DNA from: Albugo candida
Lineage: Eukaryota; Oomycota; Peronosporomycetes; Albuginales
Length of the DNA stretch: 64,000 nucleotides
Reading direction: 5' to 3'
Assembly: GCA_040437565.1 (NCBI GenBank)
Contig: JBDOQK010000005.1
Coordinates: 62,001-126,000, forward strand
The notes below the pieces were generated by a model that was given only the letters and a program-made list of their open reading frames with translations, was not told the origin of the DNA and searched no databases. Numbering within the stretch: the first letter of the stretch is position 1; each line of letters begins with the position of its first letter. Of the stretch, positions 22,414 through 35,735 are shown piece after piece. A program made the position numbers and the translations under genes.

Positions 22414-22619
22414 CCAGAGCGCCCGTCTACCATAACGTGACCCTCTTTAAAGATGTGAACGAGCAAGGTATAGCGGTGAGTATGACTTAATCATAACTTC
22501 TTTTTACACATCACTGATTGGATTATTTCTGTCCAATGCTATCACTCGTTGCACTAAATTCCGCCAATCAGGTCGCACGAACAAACGTCGAGAATCGCGA
22601 GATATAATTTGGAGTACGC

Positions 22620-25600
22620 ATGCTCGAAGGACCGTTAAAGTCTTGGATCAGTCACTTTCTTGGTCAATATGTGGAAAGCCAAAATCTACAGCTAAGTACG
22701 AAATTATGGTCCGTGTCAGAAGAATTGGAACTCGTTAATTTGACTCTAAAATCATCGATCATACCAGGCTGGCTTCCATTCCAACTCAAAGCAGGTTTTA
22801 TAGGCCAATTGAACATCAATGTGCCAATAACGGCCTTATTCGGCAAAGGATCCGCAAAAGTGATATTCAAAGATGTACTAATTATACTGAAACAGCCATT
22901 GTATACTGAAGACGAAATAAACAAAGAAATAGAGAGTCGAAATAGTGAAAAAGCGAGTGATTTGAAGAAAGATATACTAAAGCGATGGTTTGGAAACGAA
23001 CAATCTGAATTCGATGTTCCAATTGAGCACGAAGGGTACTTTGGAACGGATGGATGGATTGGAAGAACGCTCTCTAAGCTTATTGATAATTTGCAGGTCG
23101 AAATTCGTAATTTTCATATCCGAATAGAGGGATTTTATAGCATCAATGTTGGCTCTACTGCATATACAAATGACTTTCCTACTATGATTCGATCGGGTAA
23201 TATATCGTCGATGTACTCTGAACGTGATACACCAAAGCAGTTTGCAATTGGGATCAGCCTCGGAGCATTATCGGCTGTGACAACCGACAGTAAGTGGCGC
23301 GTTGGGAAGGGTTTGGATGATAAAAAATCCGATTTGAATGATACGACTGAGAGCGACGAAGAGCACAAGGGAAGACTTTATAAACTGCTCAGTGTGCTCG
23401 ATGTATCTTTCTATATCGATCCGAATTCAATTCACTTTGTACATAGCAGCATACACCCACGTGTGATGCAATCGACACTGAGTCGACTGAAAGAAATGGG
23501 CTCATCTAGACCCGATCACGTCGATGGTCAATGGTCGTCAACTACCTTTTTTGAATGGTGGAACTTTGAGGAGAATGCTCGCCTTCATCGCTTCGTCCTA
23601 GCTCCTTTCTCTGCGAGTCTCAAACTCGAGATAAACTTTGCAAATTCAAGCAGCACCAATGCCGATCCACGCTACACAGCCATGTTTTACTTGTCTCGAT
23701 TGAATTGCGCTATCGATGAGAAACAGCTCTCTATATGGGGACTGATTATGGACTCATTCAATACGCATGACGAATGGCGTCACGACATGAAGATGCAACT
23801 CATCGCGGAGGAAAGACGGGCTTTGTATACAAATAGAGACGCTAGCCAACACATTGAAAAGGAGTACCTGGTATCATGGGACAAGATACTGAGTGCTAAA
23901 ATATCACAACCGGAGCACTTCCATCACATTGAGAAATCGAACGCATGGAGAGAATTGCTGCAACTCGAGCGAGACCTTCCTTTATCGTACATTGTGTATC
24001 TCCGAAACTATGGAAGTTACGAAGACGTCATGAAGAAAGCGTGTTTTTCTGAGAAGAAAAGTCGACCGGATAATGGCCCAAGAGATGTCACGTATCGCGA
24101 TACTCCCGAAGATACCCCCATTGAAGTCCATATGCAATTTCCACGTGGATCAACTGGTCTCGTGCTCACATATCATCGCTTGACACAGGAACTTATTGTG
24201 ATTGCCTCGAAGGAGGATACTGCTGCAAGTGAGAATCGCATTCGACCTCGCTCACGTCTGATCAAATTGAATGGTGAGAGCATTTTGGAAAAGGCTCCTT
24301 CTCAGTCTGCCATCGATTATCAGAAATGGCTCGATGAATTGGATCTGGATATTAAGATTTTGAGCTTTCATCTTCCGCCCGAAGAACATGCTGAGGATGT
24401 ACCATTGAATGTCGTAAGTCGGGTGAAATTCCACACGACAAAACTCAAATTCACAATTGTTAGTGCAGCACGTACGATACCGATTATCCGGTGCGTATTA
24501 TACGATGCTGCATTGAGTATGATCGGATTAGGAGATTCTCTGTTCTCGTACCATCAATACGACATTGCAATTGGTAGCTTTTTGCTTCAGAATATGATCG
24601 TCAGACATGGATTTTGGCATCAAGAGGAGCCGCTTGTGTCGTATTGTATTCTCAGCAGTGTACGACGTACTCAACGAGATCTCGGCAATTATCTACAAGA
24701 TGCTGAAAAGGAGGCAAATAGGTCGTGCTCACTTCATTTGGGCGCTGATTTCTTATATAAACAACATCAGGATGTCAAGAAAGGAAGCTATGGAGTAAAG
24801 TATCTGATTCATTTGGGAGATATTGTGGCAGTCTTCGATGAGGATAAGATCACACAATTAGTATCAGCGTTATATTCCTTCCAATATGGGATTTTGGCTC
24901 CGGAGAAGACGAGGTCTACGCACACTACCGGCGACAAAAAAGATGATACAGAGCATTGTGATCATCGATATAGCCATGGGAAAGACGGTGGTAGCACCTG
25001 TTTAAGCTCTGTAAGCACAATGGATTCCAGTAATCGGACATATGATGAAGCTGGGTTCTCGAATCTTAAAGTCGAGCAGCCAAAAGCTGAGACCCGAAAG
25101 CTTATTCGTACGACTTTTGACGTCCAATTGGGACATATTCGGATGTACATTTGCGGGAAGGATATTGAATCAAGTGAGGATGACCTTGATGCTCGTACAA
25201 ATCATGACGCATGCTCTTCCAGTCACTCGTTTGATTGCACCGAGCACGAGACTCAAGCAGCATTGGTATCGAGAGAAGCATCGTATTGGAACGTACTTCA
25301 TCAGCTGGCACCTAACGACGATCATGAGTCAAAAGCGGATGGAGGGACACGTTCTCACGACCTGAATATGTTCCCACGCGATTGGATCCAATACAATGAA
25401 GCTGTCGTAAACGTACAACGTCATATTCGTGGATTCCTTGCACGTAAATTACCGATTCCGCGAATGGTTCTGAAGGCGCACTCTTCCGTGAGAAGAATCG
25501 ATTATGCAAAGTTTGGCTGGCTGTACAAGCGCGACGATACATTGACATTCTGTCGATGGCAGCGATATTGGTGCTACATGAATTCTGAAGGCGATTTCTT

Positions 25601-28600
25601 TGTGTATAACAACGGCAGCGGTGCTGGTCTTGTCACTCGCTTCAGCGTGGCCACATGTGGTACGACTCTGATGAGAAATGGAAGAGGTCCGTGGGGCTTG
25701 CCTTGTCACCTAAAGAACAGTGGAACGCCAATATTAGAGATCAGTGACGCAAATCGTCAGATTTTGGGTGTGTTTAGCGACAAAAAGATATCTGTGCTGG
25801 AAGAATGGAAAAAAGCCATTGAGAAGATGTCGGAACACTTAAAAGATCGTTTGGCTTATGGCTCCCTTTTAGCTTCAGTCGATTTCGATCAAATGCAGGA
25901 CCGACGTCCGCCCGTAAAAGAAGACATTGGTCCGTCATATCAGTCTCCATTCAGCAGCATTGCCGATATGATGCGAGGATACGATTACTTTCTCGAATCT
26001 GGATTCTTAGACACGTATACGAGGAGCAAGGAATTGCAAAAGATGCACACAAATTGGCTGGTTTTGGATGTGATTAACGTCACATTCACTTGTGATATTT
26101 GCAACGAGAATATCGGGAATCACACTGCGTTTCAATCGAATCTCACTGCTCAGTCGATGACGCTTTTAGATTACCGACGCTTTGATATTGGACGTCCGGC
26201 AGTCTTTCACATTGGAGATGAGTTTCTAAGCTTTCAGAAGAATACTTTTCTCCCGTCCCGAGTCATTTTGAATCCGTTTTTCGCAACGAAAAACACGTAT
26301 GTATCAGTGAATGCGACATATGGAAGTGTATTTCGAGACACGGACGATTTCTTTGTCGGTCAGAAGCGAGCGAGTTTGAAAATCTCTTTGGCAGGATGGG
26401 TAATGCCGCTAACAATTCTGTCCTCCATTATGGATATCTCTGCAGCATTGAGTGTTCTTTGGCGAGAGAATCCTTCAGATTCGTATACGACTGGAACAAT
26501 AAAGTATCAGACGCAGGACAATGAACGACATCCGAATGGTACAGAGTCCAGAGATACATTGGATCGAGCACAATCTTCAGTGCCAGCTCGTATCACTGCC
26601 CAGACTACCTCGACTGCTCCGGGTATGGATTCATTAGCGGGAAATGCGCTTTTACAGGTGACAGAGCTGTGTCTCCAGCTACAAGCACCAATGATTGAAG
26701 CCTACATCGAAGACATTGATTGTGTGGTGAAACTCACCCTCGAGAAAGTCGTGTGCTCACTACGAGCTGGCTCGTACGCTGAAGAGCTCACAATCAATCT
26801 TGGTCCAACTGCGCTGTATTTGCTGACAAACGAAATGGCATTACGATTAGTTCAGCTGAATAAACTCTACGTGGAGTATGAGCTTGCGGTATGGAAACAA
26901 GCTCAGGAGAATTGGTCGAATGGTTCGTTTGCTAAATCGTCCATTCGCAAAGAAAAAAGATGGAAGTCGCGAGAGGAGAAATCAAAACGACCGCTTTGCT
27001 ACCGTTTTGTGGATATTCGGATCGGACAGATCAAATTGGAAGCAGATCGACGTCTCCAACTCTTATTCGCGTTGATAGAGGCGCTCACACAGCCCAGCAC
27101 AAATGACGACATGGAGCAGTCTCTACCGTGGAAGTATGGAGAGGAATCGCATCCAGAGCATTTGTCCCTTGATGAACGACACAGGCAATCGATACAGTCG
27201 ACTAAAAGTCGATCGGGAGGTCGTTCCAAACGAGTTCTCGAACCACCATCGACTCTCTTTTCATCCATTCTTGATGACGAGAACGATCCATTTCGTACGG
27301 GATCCGGCTTGGTCGATAGCCATCTACTCGACCAACTTACATACCCTATCAGTGGCTTCTCACGCTCAGAGCATACTTTACGACCAGGCTTTCCATTGTC
27401 ATTCACAAAAAATAAAGATTCCGGCTCCTCTCCAAATTTGCGTCGCTCCTTCGACTTTTCTCCACATTTTCGGAAGCGATTCTCTTTCAGCAGCAATCAC
27501 AATGCTCCAATCAGTGGTGCACACTCACAAGCTCCTTATGAACGCGTGACAAATCGATGCGACGACATGCTCCTTGGACCACTTATGAGTTATCAGACGT
27601 ATATTGTCATCATCAAGGACAAAGCTCGATGCTACGGAGGTGAGAAATGCCATTCCATGCCGATTCGAGGAGCTCCGTCATCATCGAGTAGGAAATGGGC
27701 TCATGGATCTTCCGATCCTGGAATGAAATCCACTGGAAAGTCATTTCTGTACGGGCTTAAGCTTCGGAAGGGACGAGTATACGACTGCATTTTCTTCCAT
27801 TGTGATGCGATTGTCTTGGAAGTGATCAAACGGAGCTTATCGATCGTTGCACTCGACACTTACATTCCAGTTATGAACTTTGCACTTCGCGATATCAATG
27901 CAGAAATTCTCACCAATTCCGAGCTCAGCAGCGATTACGGCGTGAGTGCTAGTATCGGGATCTGTGCTCAGTATTACAACAACGCACTCGCCGATTGGGA
28001 GCCTTTCATTGAGCCATGGAGAGTCAATGCTCTCCTTAGAAAACAAGATGATTCTCCCAATAGAACCACAGGCTTTGAAGTCAGACCACAGGAATCCCCG
28101 CATGGAATCAAAGGGAGACTTCAACCACCTCAATGTGTCGAAACGACAATATGTTTGAGCGCGATGGAGCGTTTAAATATCAATTTCACGCACTCACTCG
28201 TCTGTTTGCTGTGCAGTGTGGCGAAAAATCGACAAAAACAAGTTTCTTCGATAGAGAAACGAAAGCCTGCAGCCGTAGCAGCCGATAGTGAGGCAAGAAA
28301 GCAAGATGGACGCGTTTGTGTACTGAACAATTTAGGAGTGCCAATACGTTTAGCGAATTTGAACACATCTCGACGTGGAAGCCTGTTCATAGAGATACGC
28401 GATGGCTGGGCTTTCCCGAGCTATTCTCGCTTTCACAACATTCGCATGGAGGTAGTATTACTTCCTTGGTGGAGTCCACGTCAAGGAGAAACGCTGGAGC
28501 AGCTTCAACATGTATTTATCCTTCCCTATTGTGGAGCTCAATCTGGTGTAACACCGATTCTGAGAGTTGCAGTGTCGACAGCTGTCGATGAGAAGATCAT

Positions 28601-31600
28601 GACAAATGCAAAATCGTTTGAAGATGATACGGATCCATTGCCTGACCCATTTAGTATTGTGAATGAGAAGGATGGAATAGAATTGAGAGCATGGGGGAGC
28701 GCTACTGCATTGAAGCCCTCGGACGATAGTATGGAGCACTGGGAGGCAGAAAGAGACTTGGATCCACTTGGTCCAAAAAACGTTGAGAAGAAATATTGGC
28801 AATTATTGGGCGTCGCTGAAGTCAATTTGGCGGCAACAGTGATGGGATATGGGACCTCAGCGGAACAAATGAGACTCACACGATGGTTTCGTCTTCATGA
28901 TGCTCGCGGTGCACCGACTGGCGAAGTGTTACTTCATCTGAAATTCATCCCTTCCGACTTGCCCGAATCCGAGAAATCTGACTTTGAGGATCCCAAAGTC
29001 GTAAAAGACGGTCAGTTTTTAGTATTCGATCCATTGAAAATGGTATCCGTTGGTCACAGAACCCGGGAAAGCTGTACCGCCTCATCTATCTCCAAGACGC
29101 TCGAAACAGAATTAGAAAACGGACATGAAAATCAAACAGAAGACGAACGAAATGCATCGCAATTGCAACACATTATATTGGCAGATAGCCTTCGTGGAGC
29201 TTATATACCTCCTTTAGCCCTGGAAATACTTCTGGACAACAAACGATACAACTTGCTTTGCCCTTTACGACGTGCAGGCAAATTTCTTATCCAATGCGAC
29301 AATTTGACCGCAGAAGTCAAAGTAGCCCAACGCGATGAAACCCGTCGTGTGCTGCTGCTGAACTCACCTGTGCAGCTTAAAAATGGTACGTTGGCTAATG
29401 TCATTGTGTACATTGACTCACATGCGCTTTTGTGCAGAGACCCAAGCGAATGCTGTGTTTTGGACCAAGCAACTCGATCAAAAAGCATTGGAAGCAAAGG
29501 TATTGATAGGCGCTCTTTTCCCCTTTGGAATGACTCACGGAAGAATGCTTCTGCAGGACCTTTTACCGGAAAACGATCAACATGCGATCTACTTGAAAGC
29601 CAACTCGAAAATCTCTGTGCCATTGAGCGCTCTTCACGGCGAAAAGAAGCATTCCATTATCATGAGTGTGAATAATTGCACTCCACGCGTAATTGCAGAT
29701 CTCGATGATCTCAATCCGGGCACATTACTTCTCTACTGGAGCGCCGAAAACGACGAGGAACATCCCAATTCGGAAGGTCTGCGGACTGAAACACCGTATC
29801 GAAGAAGAAATTCGAGTTTAAGTCATTCAAAAGCTTTCTCAGAGAACTCTGGCATCGCGCAGTTATGGGGATACTGCTTCCTTGTGACGATTGCTTCACA
29901 CACGAGGAAAGTATATCGTGAAGATCAGCAGACACTGCCTGCAAATGAAGGCGGTAATATGATCTACAGACCCAAGCAAGAAAAACTCGGTCATCCAGCG
30001 AAATTCTACAAGGGCGATGACGATACCTCTCATCATCGCGGGGCTTCCTATGCGAAATGGAGCGAGGTCGATACTCAGTCCTACGCGACCAAACATCAAA
30101 TAAGTCTGCACGCGTGCCTGCTCTTCGAAAACACATTACCCGTTCGGGTGCAGTACAAAGTCGTTTTGGAGAAGACAGCTCAAAGAGAAGAAATCGTTAT
30201 TCGGGCTGGAACTTTGTCGCCTGGGAAAAGCGTTCGCATTTATGAATTCCAAAAGGACGCTGTGCTTCAATTACGCCTTCCCGAAATGGACACAATGTGG
30301 ACAAAACCGATTCTGTTGGCGGAATGTATCTATCGAGAAAGCACGATGCGTGAGCAGGAGCGAAATCTGCTTGGATTGCCTAAAGTTGCTGTAAAACCAC
30401 GAGCTGTCCGACCCGTAGCAGTGGCGTCTTCAGCAGCAGCAGCGGTCTTAACCTCAGTACAACGGAAAATATCTCAGCACGATCGTGTGGTGGAATTCTA
30501 CCCCAAAGCTCCGTCGTTGAATATGATGTTTGAAAAAGAAGAAATGGAAGCGAAAAAAGTGATCACAAGAATGGATTTCACACAGTCTGATAACCAGAGT
30601 CCGCGAATTGTATTATACGCATCGATTTGGATCTATAATCAATCGCATATGAGCACGTTGATGTTTCGGGATGCAAATGACTCGACTGCAAGCTCGACTA
30701 TTGTTTACGCGCCTCAGATCGTCCCAGAACACCCGAATCCAAAGCTTATGGACTGTCCGTCACACAGCTTTGAAATGAACACTCGTGTCGATCATGAGAT
30801 CGCTCGATGGTCTGATAAATTGCATTCGGCTGTCGTTGGAGTGCAAGATCCCATCACATTCGAATTTGGCAGAATCGATTTGAGACGAAATAAAAAACGA
30901 TTTGAGGTCGGCGTCTCTATTGAGCGTCCGCTTGGGCAATTCCACAGAACAGCAAAAGTACTTGTGGCACCTCGCTTTGTTTTTGTGAATCAGACACAAG
31001 TCACATTTAAAATCTCACAAAGTTGCAGAGAGAATGATTCCAATGTCGTGGAAGTCGAGCCGTGTTACAAATATTTCTTCGATTCGGCTACAAACACAAT
31101 GGATCCAGTTCTTGCAGCTGGGTCGACATTGTCCCCGTCGATGGGGAGCGCTTCTCAATCCGCTCGAGAGAGAGCTGGCTACGAAGAAATGGAGCATGTA
31201 TCTGGTGGGCCGCTCGTATGGACTCCGTTCGATTTCCTGTATTCCGATTCCATCGCACAAACGCGGAAACGAAGGGTATTCATTAAAATGGCTCACGCAA
31301 CCGCTCAATGGAGTGGTCCTTTTGCAATCGATTACGAAAAAGAATTTCCACTTCGTCTACGAGGCGGTGTCGCTCCAAGTTGGTCGAGTACGATGTCATG
31401 GACTCGGCCCAACAAGGACAAAGACGATCCTTTGGCCAAGTTCGAATTGGCTTCAGGAGCATTTGCTCAGTATCGACTTCGCATACGAATCACTGCAGTT
31501 GGTGCCACGATGGTGATTACATTGATGAAAGATGACCCACCCATGTTTTTCATTCGTAATGAATCGACATTGGAGCTCCATGTGAGTCAAGCACGGGCTT

Positions 31601-34600
31601 CAGAGAGCTCCATGATGCTACAAAGCGGTGAATACGTTCCGTTTGCGTGGGATCGGCCGGAAAAAACAACGTACGTGAAAAAGCCTTTCACTCGAACGCT
31701 TGTGTGCTGATATTTGTTGCTCTGCGTAGTCGGGTTAGCTGTCGCGTAAGCTCACCGAAAACAAGGGCTTTTGGTATCGAATGGAATCGGACAAGTGTCA
31801 AAGTCCCGCGGTTGTTTGATTTCGAGAATTTGGATCGTGAGAAAGGAATTGTCGAATTGACGCGNNNNNNNNNNNNNNNNNNNNNNNNNNNNNNNNNNNN
31901 NNNNNNNNNNNNNNNNNNNNNNNNNNNNNNNNNNNNNNNNNNNNNNNNNNNNNNNNNNNNNNNNTGCTCTGCGTAGTCGGGTTAGCTGTCGCGTAAGCTC
32001 ACCGAAAACAAGGGCTTTTGGTATCGAATGGAATCGGACAAGTGTCAAAGTCCCGCGGTTGTTTGATTTCGAGAATTTGGATCGTGAGAAAGGAATTGTC
32101 GAATTGACGCGTTGGTTTTATGGTCGAAGCATTTCTGGGGAAATCAAAGTGGAGAAATCATCTCGAGTGCTCGTGTTCAAAGATCAAGTTGCAAAGAAGG
32201 AGCCTGAATATTTGATGGAGATCAAAATCTTATCGACCAAGATGCGAACACGTGAAGGACCCGATACACTTGGTCGGTTTTGTGTCCAGATCATGCAAGA
32301 GGTAGTAGCGATGCTCTTGGTGCTTTTTGTTGGCATGTCGCTTACACATGAGCTTGTAGAAACGATTCACAGAGTACAAGGAACGCAAAAACTCCAATTT
32401 GTATCGATTTGACTCCGAATTGGCATTTTCATTCCGCTCGCGACCAAAGCATTTGAAATTGACATTATGTGAGACCAGTAAGGTGAATGCTCAATTGGAT
32501 CAATTGAATGATCAGAGAGACGTTTCTTCCATCAGCATTCACGATAAGGAAGATCCGATACGAGCGTCTAAACACCAGGATATCAGTGCCGGGAACATGG
32601 TCGATTTGACTCGATTTGAAGATGACGATCACCGTTTTGGATTGTATCGATCGATACAAACTCCTGATCAATGGTGTAGGCAAATCTCCAATATCCCAAA
32701 CTGCGATAGCGATCGTCCTAACGACTTGGAAGACGATTTGATACAGTCTCAATCCTCCTCCAGCTCTGAAGAAGTCGATAATGCTTCACGGCTTTTGCAT
32801 ACAAATGTGCTGGGATCAGCGTGCAAATTGGGTCGACTTAAAATCCGCATTCCAGCCAAAATATGGGCACAAAATCACAACGATCAACGCCATTTTGACA
32901 GTATTGCATCAATTGGACCTAATTGCCTATCTCATGCGGCTGCTTTATCCTATACGTGTGGGTATGATGCTGGGCAACCAGCTCTAAATGGAGCCTTTTA
33001 TGGTGCTGCTGTGAGCAATGAGAGCAATTGGTGGGCTTTACAGGATTCAGAAAGCGGTGATATCATCGGTGAAGTCCAGCTAGCTTTTAAATGTCNNNNN
33101 NNNNNNNNNNNNNNNNNNNNNNNNNNNNNNNNNNNNNNNNNNNNNNNNNNNNNNNNNNNNNNNNNNNNNNNNNNNNNNNNNNNNNNNNNNNNNNNCTATC
33201 TCATGCGGCTGCTTTATCCTATACGTGTGGGTATGATGCTGGGCAACCAGCTCTAAATGGAGCCTTTTATGGTGCTGCTGTGAGCAATGAGAGCAATTGG
33301 TGGGCTTTACAGGATTCAGAAAGCGGTGATATCATCGGTGAAGTCCAGCTAGCTTTTAAATGTCGACGGACATTTGTCCCAGCTGCTTCTATGGCTTCCG
33401 ATTTCTTCAATATTTCCGTCACAATCCCAAGTATTGGCATATCGTTTCTGCATAATTCGACACCGAATCAAAGTATGTTGGAAGTTGCATTCCTCTCATT
33501 ACAGCGGATGTCGTTATTGTATTCCTGCGTAAATGGACAAAACAGTGAGGTCGTTTTCCGTCTTGGAAATCTTCAAATGGATAACCAAATGGACGCTGAG
33601 GTCGTTGTTGGGCCTAAAATTCAAAAAGTCGATCGAGGAGTATCCATTCGACTTCGTGATCGACTAAAAGCCTGTTTAGACTATCGCTATCGTGGGATTT
33701 TGAGCAATGATATCGGGATGCTGCAGAATTCCACATCATTCAAAACCCCGAATAATGTCGTTCATTTCCGAATGCTTTGGAATGCACAATGTGTTGCTGG
33801 AGACATTACCCACTACGAGCTCATCCAGCTGGCTATTCAAGAATTGGAGATGTCAACCGATGAGAAGTTTATTGTGAATTTGATTATCGTATTTCAAGGC
33901 CTCGAGATCTTGACGCGACAGCATTCCTTCGATGAGATTGTCGATTCAGAAATTAGTTTTGTCGATGAGAAAGCAGCCCTCGCAGCCGCGTACGTGGCAA
34001 ATCTTGCGTCTAGAGGTCTTGTGAATACGATGCTGGAGTATGAGAATCAGAAGGATGCCATGAGACGAAGACAACGGGATGCAGACACCGAAGCTGCTGC
34101 GATAACGAAACTCGCATCATTGAATCCAACAAATCAGAGCATATACGTTGAGGAATTGCAAATTGATGGAATTCGGATTCAGNNNNNNNNNNNNNNNNNN
34201 NNNNNNNNNNNNNNNNNNNNNNNNNNNNNNNNNNNNNNNNNNNNNNNNNNNNNNNNNNNNNNNNNNNNNNNNNNNNNNNNNNCTGGCTATTCAAGAATTG
34301 GAGATGTCAACCGATGAGAAGTTTATTGTGAATTTGATTATCGTATTTCAAGGCCTCGAGATCTTGACGCGACAGCATTCCTTCGATGAGATTGTCGATT
34401 CAGAAATTAGTTTTGTCGATGAGAAAGCAGCCCTCGCAGCCGCGTACGTGGCAAATCTTGCGTCTAGAGGTCTTGTGAATACGATGCTGGAGTATGAGAA
34501 TCAGAAGGATGCCATGAGACGAAGACAACGGGATGCAGACACCGAAGCTGCTGCGATAACGAAACTCGCATCATTGAATCCAACAAATCAGAGCATATAC

Positions 34601-35449
34601 GTTGAGGAATTGCAAATTGATGGAATTCGGATTCAGTTCAGTGTCGAGCTGAATGGTGGAAGATATATTCGGACATTGGGCTCTGTAGGCAGAAGACTTG
34701 CAACGTATTTTCCCGAATCGAATGTGAAGGATCTCGGGTTGAATCTGCCGAAAGCGACATTCAGTCACATTTACAATTCCCAAGCGACGATCATTCGATC
34801 TCTGTTGTATCATTATCGTCATCATGCCGTTCTTGTGGTCGTTCGTGGCTTGCATACAGTTTCTCTGTATGCAAATCCATTACGAATTTGTTATCGATTT
34901 CTGCATGGAATTATTGAGCTGATACGTCTCCCACTACGAGGATTGATGTCGGGAAGTCCCATTGAGCTGTTAAACGGCGCGTATTTGGGCGTTCGAGCTC
35001 TTGTCATGAATCTCATCAGTGGAGGATACGAAATTGTGGCTGGAGCGGCAGGACTTTTGACCATTTTTGTAGGTCTTATTCTCCCAGAAAGCAAACGTCG
35101 AGCCTTTGAAGAGGATATGTTTGCATTCCAGCGATCTGTTATGGAAGAAGTGGATGCGTTTGACGCACAGGAAGAACGCGCAATGGTCAAGACAATTGTA
35201 CGACAGCCGCGGAAATTCGATGCCGGAAATATCGGTCTGCTTACAGTGTACGGCCCCGGAGCGCTTCCAATCGAGGAGCAGTCTCAAATTGATTACAACG
35301 CGGCTGTTATGATCCAAGAATGGTGGCGGCGTAGACGGCTTGCGGAGAAATTGATGGAGCATGTAAGAGAATTAAATCCGAATTTTGAGACGATCACGGA
35401 AGAAAAAACTATCAAGACCAGTCATTGGAAAGAATGCCTTATTTTATGA
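22620..35449 (+). CDS. VPS13: VPS13-like bridge lipid-transfer protein
   Basis: VPS13 proteins form long hydrophobic grooves that move lipids between organelles at contact sites. The start MLEGPLKSWISHFLGQYVES and the following chorein domain (LPFQLKAGFIGQLNINVPI) are typical. Exon 1 is 22620-29385; introns are 29386-29437, 31704-31750 and 32302-32359. Three assembly gaps with duplicated flanks fall inside the gene; skipping 31865-32111, 33096-33364 and 34183-34636 gives 11,703 coding nt, a multiple of three, about 3,900 residues. Domains in order: chorein 1-110; PDZ-like about 495-590 (TPIEVHMQFPRGSTGLVLTY); IQ near 928 (VQRHIRGFLARKLP); PH 960-1070 (KFGWLYKRDDTLTFCRWQRY); C2-like near 2060 (LGVAEVNLAATVMGYG); VAB/SHR-BD region in exon 2; C-terminal DH-like/ATG2-C region near 3650-3800 (GSPIELLNGAYLGVRALVMN); a last IQ (VMIQEWWRRRRLAEKLMEH). 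PH plus IQ motifs suggest phosphoinositide and calmodulin control. Confidence 0.93.
31865..32111. repeat. Assembly gap 3 and false duplicate in VPS13
   Basis: Bases 31718-31864 recur exactly at 31965-32111 (147 bp, offset 247) across the N gap 31865-31964. True continuation is 31864 to 32112. Confidence 0.93.
33096..33364. repeat. Assembly gap 4 and false duplicate in VPS13
   Basis: Bases 32927-33095 recur exactly at 33196-33364 (169 bp, offset 269) across the N gap 33096-33195. True continuation is 33095 to 33365. Confidence 0.93.
34183..34636. repeat. Assembly gap 5 and false duplicate in VPS13
   Basis: Bases 33829-34182 recur exactly at 34283-34636 (354 bp, offset 454) across the N gap 34183-34282. 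True continuation is 34182 to 34637. Confidence 0.93.
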
Positions 35450-35735
35450 TCAATATATCGACATTTTGTCATCTGATTGTGACGGGGTTCGCCTGCAAAG
35501 TTGGACGACAAATTGCAGTCATTTTCATTGTAGATGCTACTTTCGGGCATTTAAGCCAATCACAAAAATAATATTATCTATCCAATCATAAATGATTAGT
35601 GATCGTGTTGATAAAATACAATACGAGGATTGGTCAAATGAAAGAAACGGCCTAACCCTTTCCCGAAGCATTTTTTGACTCAATAATTTCTCATTTTTGG
35701 AGTAACTTGGAGCTCACACAGCGCTTGCAGCATTC
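35450..35735. other. Intergenic between VPS13 and PLP enzyme
   Basis: About 285 bp; nothing specific seen. Confidence 0.5.
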
